A stretch of 41,346 bases of DNA. Source: an uncultured Acidobacteriia bacterium (GTDB taxonomy: Bacteria > Acidobacteriota > Terriglobia > Bryobacterales > Bryobacteraceae). The position numbers and the translations under genes are program-made. A model generated the notes under the pieces. That model was not told the DNA's origin, ran no database searches, and was given only the letters and a program-made list of their open reading frames with translations. Position 1 is the first letter of the stretch; each line of letters begins with the position of its first letter. Of this stretch, positions 34,523-41,346 are shown piece after piece. The DNA lies in NCBI GenBank assembly GCA_903825445.1, contig CAIKAS010000160.1:1-41346 (forward strand), read 5' to 3'.

Positions 34523-35422
34523 ATGAGTTTCCTTTCCAGACGTGAATTCGCCGTCGTGGGGGCAGGCGGAGTGCTGGTCGTCCCCGGTGCAATCGCCCAG
34601 ACCCCCACTGTCACTGCTTCCGGCGTTGTGGATCGTATTCGGGCCAATATCGGTGTGGACTGGAAAGCCGACACGGTCGACACCTTCAAGGTTGGCGACC
34701 CTTCGACGGCAGTCAAAGGCATCGTCGTCACCACCATGGCCACTATGGATGTCCTGAAGAAAGCTGTCGCCGCGGGCGCGAATTTCGTCATCACCTCCGA
34801 GCCTACTTTCTACTCCAAAGCCGACAATCCGAATCCTCCTCCAGGTCGCGGACAGGCTGCGAACGCTCCGCCCGACGCCGTACTCACCGCGAAGAAAGAC
34901 TTCATCCAGAAGAACGGGCTCGTCGTTTGGCGGTTCAGCGATCACTGGCGTCTCCGGACACCAGATCCGCTAGCCGCAGGCATTTCCAATTCCATGGCCT
35001 GGGATAAATACCGGGCAACGGGAGACGCCACGCATTTCGAACTTCCGTCGACCACCCTCGCGGCGCTCGCTGCCAACCTCAAGCTGAAACTTGGTGTGCG
35101 GGGCGGCATGCGCGTAGTCGGAGATCCCAAAACGGAAATTAAAAAAGTCGCTCTGCTCACTGGCACGACGGCGCTGGCAGCTTCGGTGAAGACTCTTCCA
35201 GGAGTAGATGCAATCGTCGCCGGTGAAGTTCGTGAATGGGAATCGGTCGAATACGCGCAGGACGCTGTAACGGCCGGCCTGAAGCGCGGAATGATTCTGC
35301 TGGGCCGCGTGGTCTCCGAAGAACCTGGCATGAAACTCTGCGCGGACTGGCTGCACACCATCGTCCACGAGGCCCCCGTCACGTTCATCGGAACGGGCGA
35401 CCCGTATTGGAGGCCCGCGTAA
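34523..35422 (+). CDS. Nif3-like protein with export signal and lost metal ligands
   Basis: The 299-residue product begins MSFLSRREFAVVGAGGVLVV, a Tat-like signal (SRREF), cleavage near AIA-QT (25/26). The rest aligns with the Nif3/DUF34 family: ANIGVDWKADTVDTFKVGDP, the NFVITSEPTFYSKAD block, and GMILLGRVVSEEPGMKLCADW. In relatives the first block reads THEPTFY and the last GHxxSEE; here the His is Ser92 and Arg262. The dinuclear metal site is therefore probably absent. Function is unknown for the family in bacteria; Nif3 proteins are normally cytoplasmic, so export is odd. A 1-base overlap (TAATG) links it to the paralogue downstream. Start codon and signal are convincing. Confidence 0.8.
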   Translation: MSFLSRREFAVVGAGGVLVVPGAIAQTPTVTASGVVDRIRANIGVDWKADTVDTFKVGDPSTAVKGIVVTTMATMDVLKKAVAAGANFVITSEPTFYSKADNPNPPPGRGQAANAPPDAVLTAKKDFIQKNGLVVWRFSDHWRLRTPDPLAAGISNSMAWDKYRATGDATHFELPSTTLAALAANLKLKLGVRGGMRVVGDPKTEIKKVALLTGTTALAASVKTLPGVDAIVAGEVREWESVEYAQDAVTAGLKRGMILLGRVVSEEPGMKLCADWLHTIVHEAPVTFIGTGDPYWRPA

Positions 35423-36210
35423 TGGCACTCACCGCAGGAGATGTGCTCGACCGCATCAAGAAAAACCTGGGCGTGCCGTGGCAGGTGAACACGACGCGCG
35501 ACACCTACAAGGCCGGTGGACCCGACACGGTGGTGACTGGAGTCGCGACCACCGTGATGTCCACGTTCGACCAGGTTCGCCGCGCCCATGCGGATGGCCT
35601 GAATTTCATCCTGACGCATGAGACGACGTACTGGAACGACCGCGATCTGCTGGACGGCCTGGCGGACGATCCGGTTTACAAGGCGAAGAGCGAGTTTTGC
35701 GCGAAGAACAATATCGTGATCCATCGCTTTCACGACAATCTGCACGCCATGCGGCCGGATTTCACGTTTCAGGCGCTGATGCGGGTGACGGGATGGACGC
35801 AGTACGAAAGCCCGGCGGGTTCGCGGCGCTTCACGTTGCCTGAGACGACGCTGGGCGCGCTGGCGGCGGATATTGCGAAACGGCTGGGGTCGAAGGCGCT
35901 GCGCGTGGTGGGGGATCCGGCGGCTAAGGTGAGCAAGGCGCAGATGGGAGTGGGTTACGGGATGCCTCGCGCGGCCGGGGACGTGGATGTGGTGATGAGC
36001 GGCGAGGCGCAGGAGACTGACGGCGCGGTGGATAACACTGAATATGTTTTGGACGCGGCTGCGCTGGGGGTGGCGAAGGGGCAGATTATTCTTGGGCATG
36101 CGATTTCGGAGGAGCCTGGGATGGAGGACTGCGCGGAGTGGTTGCGCGGGTTCATTACTGAGGTTCCTGTGAAGTTGGTGAGGGCTGGCGAGCCGTACTG
36201 GCCTGGGTAG
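35422..36210 (+). CDS. Nif3-like dinuclear metal centre protein (cytoplasmic paralogue)
   Basis: The 262-residue product starts at ATG 35422, overlapping the previous stop by one base; an upstream frame from 35236 is a shadow. It parallels its neighbour: DVLDRIKKNLGVPWQVNTTR, GLNFILTHETTYWNDRDLLD, and GQIILGHAISEEPGMEDCAE. Unlike the neighbour it keeps His66 of THE and His226 with Glu230 in GHAISEE, so a metal site is likely. There is no signal peptide. It is clearly a tandem duplicate of the upstream gene, now divergent in sequence and location. Reaction unknown; hydrolase activity is suggested for the family. The third of the gene toward the end is GC-rich with many G-runs. Confidence 0.85.
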   Translation: MALTAGDVLDRIKKNLGVPWQVNTTRDTYKAGGPDTVVTGVATTVMSTFDQVRRAHADGLNFILTHETTYWNDRDLLDGLADDPVYKAKSEFCAKNNIVIHRFHDNLHAMRPDFTFQALMRVTGWTQYESPAGSRRFTLPETTLGALAADIAKRLGSKALRVVGDPAAKVSKAQMGVGYGMPRAAGDVDVVMSGEAQETDGAVDNTEYVLDAAALGVAKGQIILGHAISEEPGMEDCAEWLRGFITEVPVKLVRAGEPYWPG

Positions 36211-36228
36211 GGCGTACTCAGATTTACC

Positions 36229-36282
36229 GTTGCAGGTTTCACGCAGAGATCGCGGAGTTCTCGCAGAAAGACGCAGAGAACC
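36229..36282. repeat. Short-period degenerate repeats (CGCAGAG-type)
   Basis: Several near-copies of an ACGCAGAGA / CGCGGAG / CGCAGAAAG unit recur at roughly 10-11 base spacing between the Nif3-like gene and the larger repeat block. Comparable sequence is common between genes in several bacterial phyla and carries no gene here. Confidence 0.5.
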
Positions 36283-36285
36283 TTT

Positions 36286-36466
36286 GGCCACAGATTCACA
36301 CAGATTCACGCGGATAATAGAACAAGGCAAACAGGGTAAAACCTTCGTTACTGATAGGCGCTGATTGGTGCCGATTAAAAAACAAATCAAACACGTCAAA
36401 GGCTTAGCGGCCGATTTACGCCGATTCACGCCGATAAGAAAAGGCATAAGACAGGTTAAGACAGGA
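36286..36466. repeat. Three imperfect tandem repeats of about 60 bases
   Basis: Units at about 36286-36347, 36348-36407 and 36408-36466 share a layout: two or three GATTnAC/GCnGATT words ten bases apart, then a purine-rich stretch (AAnAnAAGGCAAnCAnG) and a short end. For example the first has CAGATTCACACAGATTCACG and the third CCGATTTACGCCGATTCACG. The third unit overlaps the last codons of the SEC-C gene. They look like a dispersed intergenic repeat of unknown role. Confidence 0.6.
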
Positions 36467-37196
36467 CGGGGGCGGCGTTTTTGCCGCAGCAGCGCTTGTG
36501 TTTTTGGCCGGAGCCGCAGGAGCAGGGGCTGTTTCCAGGCGATTTTAGCGTTTTACAAAACGAACTTAACCGGGCGGTTTCGACTTCCATGCTGTGGAGT
36601 TGCGCACGCTCCTGGAGTTTGCGGCCATGGTAGCCGGCGATGAACTGCGAGTCCAGCGTTTTGCGGACAAAGGCCCAGTCGCAGAGGCCGTGTTGGGAGA
36701 AGTCGGTACCGTCTTCGAAAGACTCGATGCGGAGACGGCGTTCGGTCTGGAGTTTGCGCAGTTCGGCGGTGCATTTGTGGAGCAGGCGGTGGTACTGGGA
36801 GCGGGCGCGGTCGACGGAGAGCTGGAGTTTGGCCTGGGAGTCGAGCTGCATGGGGTCGGGGATGAGGGCGAGGGGGTCGGTGTGTTCGGCGGCGAAACGG
36901 GCTTCGATTTCGGCGCAGCGATCGAGACGCCAGATGGCGCGGAAGATTTCGTCAACGACGTTGTTTTCGAGGGCGCCGACGGGGGCGAGTTCGGTGTGGA
37001 GGGAGATGCCGAGTTGCTGGTGGGCGGATTCTTCGCCGGGCCTGACGAAGTCGCGGGCGGCGTAGAGGCCGAAGGCGAGGGCGTTCTTTGAGGAGATGGC
37101 GCGGCCGGCTTCGGTGCTCGGGCCTCCGTTCGGGTTGGGGGCGGGGGATGGGGCGGTGGCTTGGTCGGTTGGTTCGAGTTGGGGTGCTGGAGACAT
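36456..37196 (-). CDS. SEC-C motif protein, function unknown
   Basis: The ATG at 37196 follows a GGA-containing leader (AAGGAATCCAAAATG) and gives 246 residues; a longer frame to 37301 has no site before it. The N-terminus is Pro/Ala/Thr-rich, then GGPSTEAGRAISSKNALAFG, resembling 'GP.T.AGKA.SS.NALKHGL' proteins common in Acidobacteriota. A helical middle follows. The C-terminus SPCSCGSGQKHKRCCGKN is a zinc-binding SEC-C motif (CxCxnCC). Such motifs mediate protein contacts, as in SecA. Its 3' end meets the 60-base repeats. Antisense frames here are long only because of base bias. Confidence 0.75.
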   Translation of the reverse strand: MSPAPQLEPTDQATAPSPAPNPNGGPSTEAGRAISSKNALAFGLYAARDFVRPGEESAHQQLGISLHTELAPVGALENNVVDEIFRAIWRLDRCAEIEARFAAEHTDPLALIPDPMQLDSQAKLQLSVDRARSQYHRLLHKCTAELRKLQTERRLRIESFEDGTDFSQHGLCDWAFVRKTLDSQFIAGYHGRKLQERAQLHSMEVETARLSSFCKTLKSPGNSPCSCGSGQKHKRCCGKNAAPVLS

Positions 37197-37426
37197 TTTG
37201 GATTCCTTTTTTCGGTTGCGAGTTTTAGGGAGAGAATCAATCCTCTCCTGCTTGAGTTCTAGCAGTCGGAGGTGGGGGTGTTTTTGCTCAAAAAAACGCA
37301 AGTTTATGAAACTACGGCAAATAGAGGTCGCATTTCGTTGTCACTTGCTTTGAAGGCGTGATCGAAAAGTGGAATGCGGGGAAATTGCGCACAACGCTGT
37401 TGTGGGTACCTGATAGAGTTCAAATC

Positions 37427-37633
37427 ATGCCGCGTCCACTCACTGCTGACGACATAATGCCGCTGGTGGCGTGTCTGCCCGATTGTGAGCGGGTCAAGTT
37501 GCTCAGGCGGATCTCGTCGTTCTGCGGCGACGATGCTTCCGTTTATATGACGGTACCCCCGACCCGCGACGAGTTCTCTGGCGATAAAGAACTGCTCGGT
37601 TGGAGCGCAGACGGTTGGGATGAATTTCGTTGA
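37427..37633 (+). CDS. MazE-type antitoxin-like small protein (partner toxin broken)
   Basis: The ATG at 37427 gives 68 residues; the upstream frame to 37358 is not needed. The N-terminal half LTADDIMPLVACLPDCERVK-LLRRI reads like a helical dimerisation segment. The C-terminal half TVPPTRDEFSGDKELLGWSA-DGWDEF is acidic and typical of small antitoxins that precede MazF/PemK genes, though I identify it by pattern, not by search. Its stop overlaps the start of a MazF-like reading frame by four bases, the normal antitoxin-toxin spacing. Only 12 toxin codons remain. Confidence 0.6.
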   Translation: MPRPLTADDIMPLVACLPDCERVKLLRRISSFCGDDASVYMTVPPTRDEFSGDKELLGWSADGWDEFR

Positions 37634-37665
37634 TACGCGGCGAGATCCGCTGGTACACGTTTCGG
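37630..37665 (+). pseudogene. MazF/PemK toxin gene remnant (first 12 codons)
   Basis: From a TTG overlapping the antitoxin stop, the frame reads MIRGEIRWYTFR, the start of MazF/PemK toxins (RGEIRWY). The following bases no longer give the expected DKRRPVLILT region in any frame. The gene is therefore cut at about 37666 and the remainder is not in the window. Confidence 0.6.
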
Positions 37666-37736
37666 CGATTTGGGCGTTTGAGTTCAGACGGGCACTTTGG
37701 CGGAAGGTTGGGTCCGTCAGGTCCGTTTTGCCAGTT

Positions 37737-38582
37737 TCAAGGTTGTGCCCTATGTGCCCTGATTAATGCGCCAGCGACAATGCCCATCAGTTGAATTGCT
37801 GTCCGTGCGTAGTCATCGGATACGGTCGGCAGCCAAGGGCGCCCGTGTCCGGTTCCGTGCCTATTACGCAGCGCGTTTACCGCACATCCTGTCTCGTACA
37901 GCGAACGTTGCAATCGCGCCGCCGGAGGTTCGCCGGCGGCTGGTGAGGTCTGGGTTGTATCCATACCCACAGCAACGAAAGCCTGACCTAATAGCGTTGG
38001 GAAGTTCGCGTGTTGTGGGTAGCCTCCGAACCGTTCGGAAATAACGTGCGCCGCGGTTGCCTCTAATAGATCTTTACCCGTGCCAACGAGCAGGGCTGCG
38101 TCTTCATTTCCTCGCTGGGCCCTACGAACATACGATTCCAACGCATCCGTCAGCTGAAGCCCTGTAAGGGTGTCAAGGCCTGCCGGGCGAAGCTCGCCTT
38201 CCGATGTGAGTTCAAAGCCCTCCGAGCGGAAAGCATTAATCGCATCCGCGATAACATGTTCACCCACATAATTCGGCGAGGCACTCCGAAAACCGCCCTT
38301 CGCGCGAAGCATCGAAATTAGTGCGGGTATGAACTCTTCCGCTCCATCGGTGGCATTTTCGAGCGCCCAGCTCAGGGCCGCGCGTACCCGCTTGGCTTTC
38401 CCAACGGTTTGTCCATTGGAGTAAGGGTCGCCCGCAGTCAGCCCTGCGCGTTCAAACTGAAACGAAATATCGGAGTGGCTTAGCTCGCGTGTTGCGGTTT
38501 GTGCGTCGTCTACCAACCGTGAAACGGCAACAATAATTGAATCGTTTACTGGCGCGCGTGGTCGTTGCGTTTTGACAGGCAT
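37737..38582 (-). CDS. Abi_C (abortive infection C-terminus) protein
   Basis: This 281-residue protein has an N-terminal helical region (NDSIIVAVSRLVDDAQTATR), a central segment with AKRVRAALSWALENATDGAE, and a C-terminus matching the Abi_C family: ALLVGTGKDLLEATAAHVIS and CAVNALRNRHGTGHGRPWLP (GTGHG at 243-247). This motif occurs in abortive-infection and other phage-defence proteins, usually with a variable N-terminal part; it is related to ATP- or nucleotide-dependent toxins but the activity is not known. It lies 142 bases downstream of the ParA-like gene on the same strand, and ends close to the broken mazF. Base composition looks more AT-rich than the flanking genes, suggesting transfer. 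Confidence 0.75.
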   Translation of the reverse strand: MPVKTQRPRAPVNDSIIVAVSRLVDDAQTATRELSHSDISFQFERAGLTAGDPYSNGQTVGKAKRVRAALSWALENATDGAEEFIPALISMLRAKGGFRSASPNYVGEHVIADAINAFRSEGFELTSEGELRPAGLDTLTGLQLTDALESYVRRAQRGNEDAALLVGTGKDLLEATAAHVISERFGGYPQHANFPTLLGQAFVAVGMDTTQTSPAAGEPPAARLQRSLYETGCAVNALRNRHGTGHGRPWLPTVSDDYARTAIQLMGIVAGALIRAHRAQP

Positions 38583-38620
38583 ATGGTCGTGTTTTGCGCT
38601 CAGTATCGCGCGGTATTTGT

Positions 38621-38728
38621 TCAGGTATTTGGTCGCTTTTCGTCAAATAGTTTGCTTTTCATATTCGTCATCTTGAGGCCAAGCTGATGCCGCGCATCAC
38701 TCGGCATTGCCAAGGCGATATGTGTCAT
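38621..38728 (-). CDS. Possible 35-residue ORF coupled to the ParA-like gene
   Basis: An ATG overlaps the ParA-like stop as ATGA and opens 35 codons (MTHIALAMPSDARHQLGLKM, then TNMKSKLFDEKRPNT) before TGA at 38621. It has the spacing of a translationally coupled gene and ends 38 bases before the Abi_C start. No motif is recognised; chance is a real alternative. Confidence 0.25.
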   Translation of the reverse strand: MTHIALAMPSDARHQLGLKMTNMKSKLFDEKRPNT

Positions 38729-40542
38729 CCCCAGTGTTCCCGGAATACCCGCGGAACAACTGGTTCGTTGTACAACATCCTCTCAAGCTCCTTTAAGTCA
38801 TCGCGGAACAGCGCGGGGCTTACCCGTAAATAGCGCCACGCGCTGAAGCTATCAGTCGAATCGGAGTCTGCGACTACGGTCGCGCGGTGCCACAACCCAA
38901 GGGCCATATCTCGGTCGCCGACGGCCCACGCCGCAATCGAAAGGCACTGCAAGATATTCTTCGCGGTCTCGCTACGCTCATAATCTGGCCCTAGTTCAAG
39001 AACCCGGTTGAACAAATCTAAGGGCGGAATGTGTGTCAATCCCCATTCGGCCATAGCATAATTGAACGCGTCCACGATATCTACGGTTGAAGGATTCGGT
39101 CGTTGGCCACCCAGCGCCTTGTCGAACTTACCCTGCCCAATCAAACAGAGCATCATGGAAACGCGAATCGTCTCGCGCGTTGGCGCGTCGTCGGAACGTT
39201 CGACCACCAATCTCAGGATGTTCTCGACCACTGGCAGGTAGTTCGCTCCGGCCAGCATCTGGTCGCAAACGGAGACCTTCTTGGGAACAGTTAGCTTTTC
39301 AAATGCAGGCGAATTGCTTATTGTCTGCAATGAGGACGGATCGAGTTGCAGACAGAGCTCGACCGCCCGGCTTACGGTGAACTCATCCGCTAACGGATGA
39401 CTCAGCGCTTCGCCGATATTAATCAAGGCGCCATCTCTGTTATCGTCCTTAAGAAGGTCTCTGGCCGAATCCAGCATTGTTTCAGGACTACGGAACCCGA
39501 GACTCGTGGCTCTATCCAGGAGTAGGCGAGCTTCGTCCTCCCGACCAAGGCGCTTCGAAATCTGAGCGATCGAGTGCAGAATTTCGCCGTCATTAGTGTG
39601 CAGTAATTGAAGCGTTTCGAGAATCTTCGACAGCGAGTCTCCTTCTGAGCGCAACAAACGGGGAAGCCCTGAGGGGTTGTTAAGCAGCCGTAGCGCGACG
39701 TCTCGATCGGCAAAGTTTCGGCTAGTGATCTCCTCGGCCAATCGGCGATACTGCCGCGCTAATCGCGTTCGCGCTCGACGTAGAACGAACACTTCGTTAT
39801 CAAGCAAAGATAGGCTTTCATAACGATGAATAGTCGCCGCCTGTTTTTCGAAATTCAGGCGTTCTTTTGCTTGTTTGACGCGTTTGGCCAATATTCCATT
39901 TTCGTCGTCAAGGTAAGGCACATTGGAAACCACGAAATGGAGAAGGATTGACCGGCCCTTAGCCTTGGAAGATTCGTTCCTTATGTCGCTAACGACCGTC
40001 TCGAGCCCACGTATGTTCTCTTCGTTTGGTATAAAGCAGGCAACGACGGAATCAGCAAGTTGCCTAGTACAGATCCCACCGACGTCGGTATGCCCGGTCC
40101 GCGAATCGATCAAGACATAGTCTGGGTTTAGCTGCGCCGCCCACTGGGCCTTGAGATCCTCAAAAAGGAGATAGCCGTCGTGATTTTTGTAGAGATTCTG
40201 CCAGTCTATTCCACTCAGACGCGCACTGTAACCTCGGTCAGGCAACCCTGAGCGCATTAACGCTAGTTTCCCTCCTTGCACACCGGGGACGTGGCAATTG
40301 GCAATATAGTCACTGGCCAACGGTGCTACCCCCGTCCTTACGTAGTCGACTACGAAATCGACAATGCCGGGAGTACGCGGGTCTGCATTGAAACTGGAAA
40401 ACGAATCGAGACCCGGGGCTTCGAGGTCGAAGTCCACCATCAGCACTGATTTTCCCTGCAACGCGAGTTCGGCGGCGACATTCACAAGTGCCAATGTACG
40501 TCCGACGCCGCCCTTAAATGAATAAAACGTTATTACGTACAT
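38725..40542 (-). CDS. ParA/MinD-like ATPase fused to a helical-repeat region
   Basis: The 605-residue protein begins with a SIMIBI ATPase: ITFYSFKGGVGRTLALVNVA (KGGVGRT 10-16), then SVLMVDFDLEAPGLD (deviant Walker A' region, about 32-46), DYVLIDSRTGHTD near 141-153 and ACFIPNEENIRGLETV. The P-loop Lys before Thr is Arg (GRT rather than GKT). From about residue 300 to the end come helical TPR-like repeats (IAQISKRLGREDEARLLLDR, LSIAAWAVGDRDMALGLWHR). Such 'KGGVGRT' ATPases occur in defence and regulatory loci but the role is unclear. It lies five bases after the MqsA-type gene, so they are cotranscribed. Confidence 0.8.
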   Translation of the reverse strand: MYVITFYSFKGGVGRTLALVNVAAELALQGKSVLMVDFDLEAPGLDSFSSFNADPRTPGIVDFVVDYVRTGVAPLASDYIANCHVPGVQGGKLALMRSGLPDRGYSARLSGIDWQNLYKNHDGYLLFEDLKAQWAAQLNPDYVLIDSRTGHTDVGGICTRQLADSVVACFIPNEENIRGLETVVSDIRNESSKAKGRSILLHFVVSNVPYLDDENGILAKRVKQAKERLNFEKQAATIHRYESLSLLDNEVFVLRRARTRLARQYRRLAEEITSRNFADRDVALRLLNNPSGLPRLLRSEGDSLSKILETLQLLHTNDGEILHSIAQISKRLGREDEARLLLDRATSLGFRSPETMLDSARDLLKDDNRDGALINIGEALSHPLADEFTVSRAVELCLQLDPSSLQTISNSPAFEKLTVPKKVSVCDQMLAGANYLPVVENILRLVVERSDDAPTRETIRVSMMLCLIGQGKFDKALGGQRPNPSTVDIVDAFNYAMAEWGLTHIPPLDLFNRVLELGPDYERSETAKNILQCLSIAAWAVGDRDMALGLWHRATVVADSDSTDSFSAWRYLRVSPALFRDDLKELERMLYNEPVVPRVFREHWG

Positions 40543-40547
40543 ACTAG

Positions 40548-41090
40548 TTAGGCCGCCGGCCTCAGTTGAAAGTCCTGTTGTTCCAAACGATACCGCCTAA
40601 TGTCAATACACCTGAATGCGCCTGCGCCCCGTTCGGCGTTATCCGCGTCCGAACTGCGCCTACGCATTGTCAAACGGCCGACATTGTCGTGAAACTGCAG
40701 AAGAAAAAGATAATTATCGTAGGCCTTCGTCTGCAGAGATGCACCCGTTTCCCACCGCGATTGGGATGCCTCCCCTATTCCGGTTAGTTCCCTGAATTGT
40801 GCCTGTGTTCCGACACTCTCGCGGAGCTCGAGTACTTCCCTTGGTGTGAGCAAGTTGAGGTGCCGGCAGACGGCTTCGTGCCGAATAGCTTCCCCCGCCT
40901 CGTCTACAAACTCCCAGCCGCACTCTGCACAGCTACGGACGGGGAGAATGCACTGTAGTTCAACAGCCTCGTCGGCGACACCATATGTGAAGGCATGGGG
41001 CGTGAGCCGAGTGGAGACCCGTGAGCTACCGCAGTCTGGACAGTTGATGTTTTCAATATTGCTCTCTGGAGACAATGAATTCGTTCGCAT
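40548..41090 (-). CDS. MqsA-type antitoxin / HTH regulator with zinc finger
   Basis: The ATG at 41090, 7 bases after the toxin-like gene's stop, gives 180 residues; a longer frame to 41141 overlaps that gene and is rejected. A YgiT/MqsA zinc finger uses Cys17, Cys20 (CPDCG) and Cys54, Cys57 (CAECGW). A Cro/XRE helix-turn-helix follows (LTPREVLELRESVGTQAQFR, then GIGEASQSRWETGASLQ, 81-121). The C-terminal 40 residues are unassigned. MqsA both neutralises its toxin and represses its operon. Order toxin-antitoxin fits mqsRA. The helix-turn-helix call is firm. Confidence 0.8.
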   Translation of the reverse strand: MRTNSLSPESNIENINCPDCGSSRVSTRLTPHAFTYGVADEAVELQCILPVRSCAECGWEFVDEAGEAIRHEAVCRHLNLLTPREVLELRESVGTQAQFRELTGIGEASQSRWETGASLQTKAYDNYLFLLQFHDNVGRLTMRRRSSDADNAERGAGAFRCIDIRRYRLEQQDFQLRPAA

Positions 41091-41097
41091 ATGTGAG

Positions 41098-41346
41098 TTA
41101 CCGTGTACTGTAGTGAAAGCTGCGACCGAGTATTCGGCCACGCCTGAGACAGATCTTTATGTATATTCCAGGTTGACCGTTTGTTCCGGCAAAATGCAAC
41201 TCGTACGCAATCGCCCCCGGTGGCTTCCGCAGAACCACTTCAAAAATCGGACAACCTGCTTCAACTCTGTCCGCGATAAAATGCCAGGCCGTGATGTCGG
41301 TAAACGGGATTCCTACACAGGGGTTGATTACTTGACTCGGCTGCCA
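41098..41346 (-). CDS. Toxin-like protein upstream of the MqsA-type gene, N-terminus missing
   Basis: Reading in from the window edge, 83 codons are visible (start outside). The segment runs ITAWHFIADRVEAGCPIFEV, then LRKPPGAIAYELHFAG, and ends QPGIYIKICLRRGRILGRSF-HYSTR. I associate the 'YIKI...GRSFHYS' ending with small proteins encoded directly before MqsA-like antitoxins, a toxin candidate; the match is from memory. The first-gene position and 7-base gap to the antitoxin fit an mqsRA-like pair. The family is not confirmed. Confidence 0.5.
   Translation of the reverse strand, partial: WQPSQVINPCVGIPFTDITAWHFIADRVEAGCPIFEVVLRKPPGAIAYELHFAGTNGQPGIYIKICLRRGRILGRSFHYSTR

Noticed and set aside
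34942..36447. 501-codon antisense open frame over the Nif3-like genes
   Set aside because: It is opposite two well-supported genes, is rich in Arg/His/Pro, and is open only because of base composition; its start lies in the 60-base repeats.
36566..37240. 224-codon frame of Pro/Ser/Thr-rich sequence and matching plus-strand Gly/Glu-rich frame
   Set aside because: Shadow frames of the SEC-C gene caused by biased codon use; no ribosome site.
37711..37726. Short direct repeat GGTCCGT twice at nine-base spacing near the mazF junction
   Set aside because: Too short to call an attachment site and no second copy was found at another border.

Overview
The window reads as a chromosomal segment of an Acidobacteriota genome, most likely a Bryobacterales / 'Candidatus Solibacter'-type bacterium. 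The main clue is a TIGR03435-family protein (18900-19718), a paralogous family named from Ca. Solibacter usitatus. Supporting clues are a SEC-C protein whose N-terminus resembles a family common in that phylum, a DUF4159 protein, a YncE-like propeller fused to a phosphoesterase, and a PQQ-dehydrogenase/cytochrome c pair. Genes are tightly packed, with many 1-4 base start/stop overlaps. No tRNA, rRNA or CRISPR array was seen. The lineage is inferred from gene content only.

Left part (1-10200): the 5' part of an SDR / thioester-reductase-like gene runs off the left edge. After an 800-base stretch without a convincing gene comes a small gene broken by one extra C. queD and a DinG-type helicase overlap on the minus strand. 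A plus-strand run holds the propeller-phosphoesterase, a secreted FAD oxidoreductase and a PnuC-type transporter, followed by a convergent DUF4159 gene.

Middle (10200-29250): a minus-strand train runs ArsR regulator, VOC protein, SRPBCC/AHSA1 protein, a UvrA paralogue without the UvrB-binding domain, a beta-propeller protein and a TSUP permease. It resembles a stress or drug-response cluster with a strong promoter and palindrome in front of arsR. Next come pntAA-pntAB-pntB with the TIGR03435 gene coupled to the end, then comEC. An arginine operon argF-argH-argR, plus a glycosyltransferase-like gene, is preceded by two candidate ARG boxes, one overlapping the promoter and one the argF start. 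This suggests autoregulation by the operon's own repressor. Tex follows on the minus strand.

Right part (29300-36470): a Tat-type amidohydrolase, a methyltransferase, a neuC-type epimerase translationally coupled to a quinoprotein dehydrogenase and a dihaem cytochrome c, then two tandem Nif3-like paralogues. The first Nif3 copy is exported and has lost its metal ligands. Three imperfect ~60-base tandem repeats and a SEC-C protein gene follow.

Right end (37427-41346): an accessory island. A MazE-like antitoxin gene is intact, but its MazF/PemK toxin gene stops matching after 12 codons. Beyond that breakpoint, all on the minus strand, lie a toxin-like C-terminus (cut by the window edge), an MqsA-type antitoxin, a ParA/MinD-like ATPase fused to a helical-repeat region, a possible 35-residue ORF, and an Abi_C (abortive infection C-terminus) protein. 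This is the best candidate for an undescribed defence system, apparently inserted into an older toxin-antitoxin locus.
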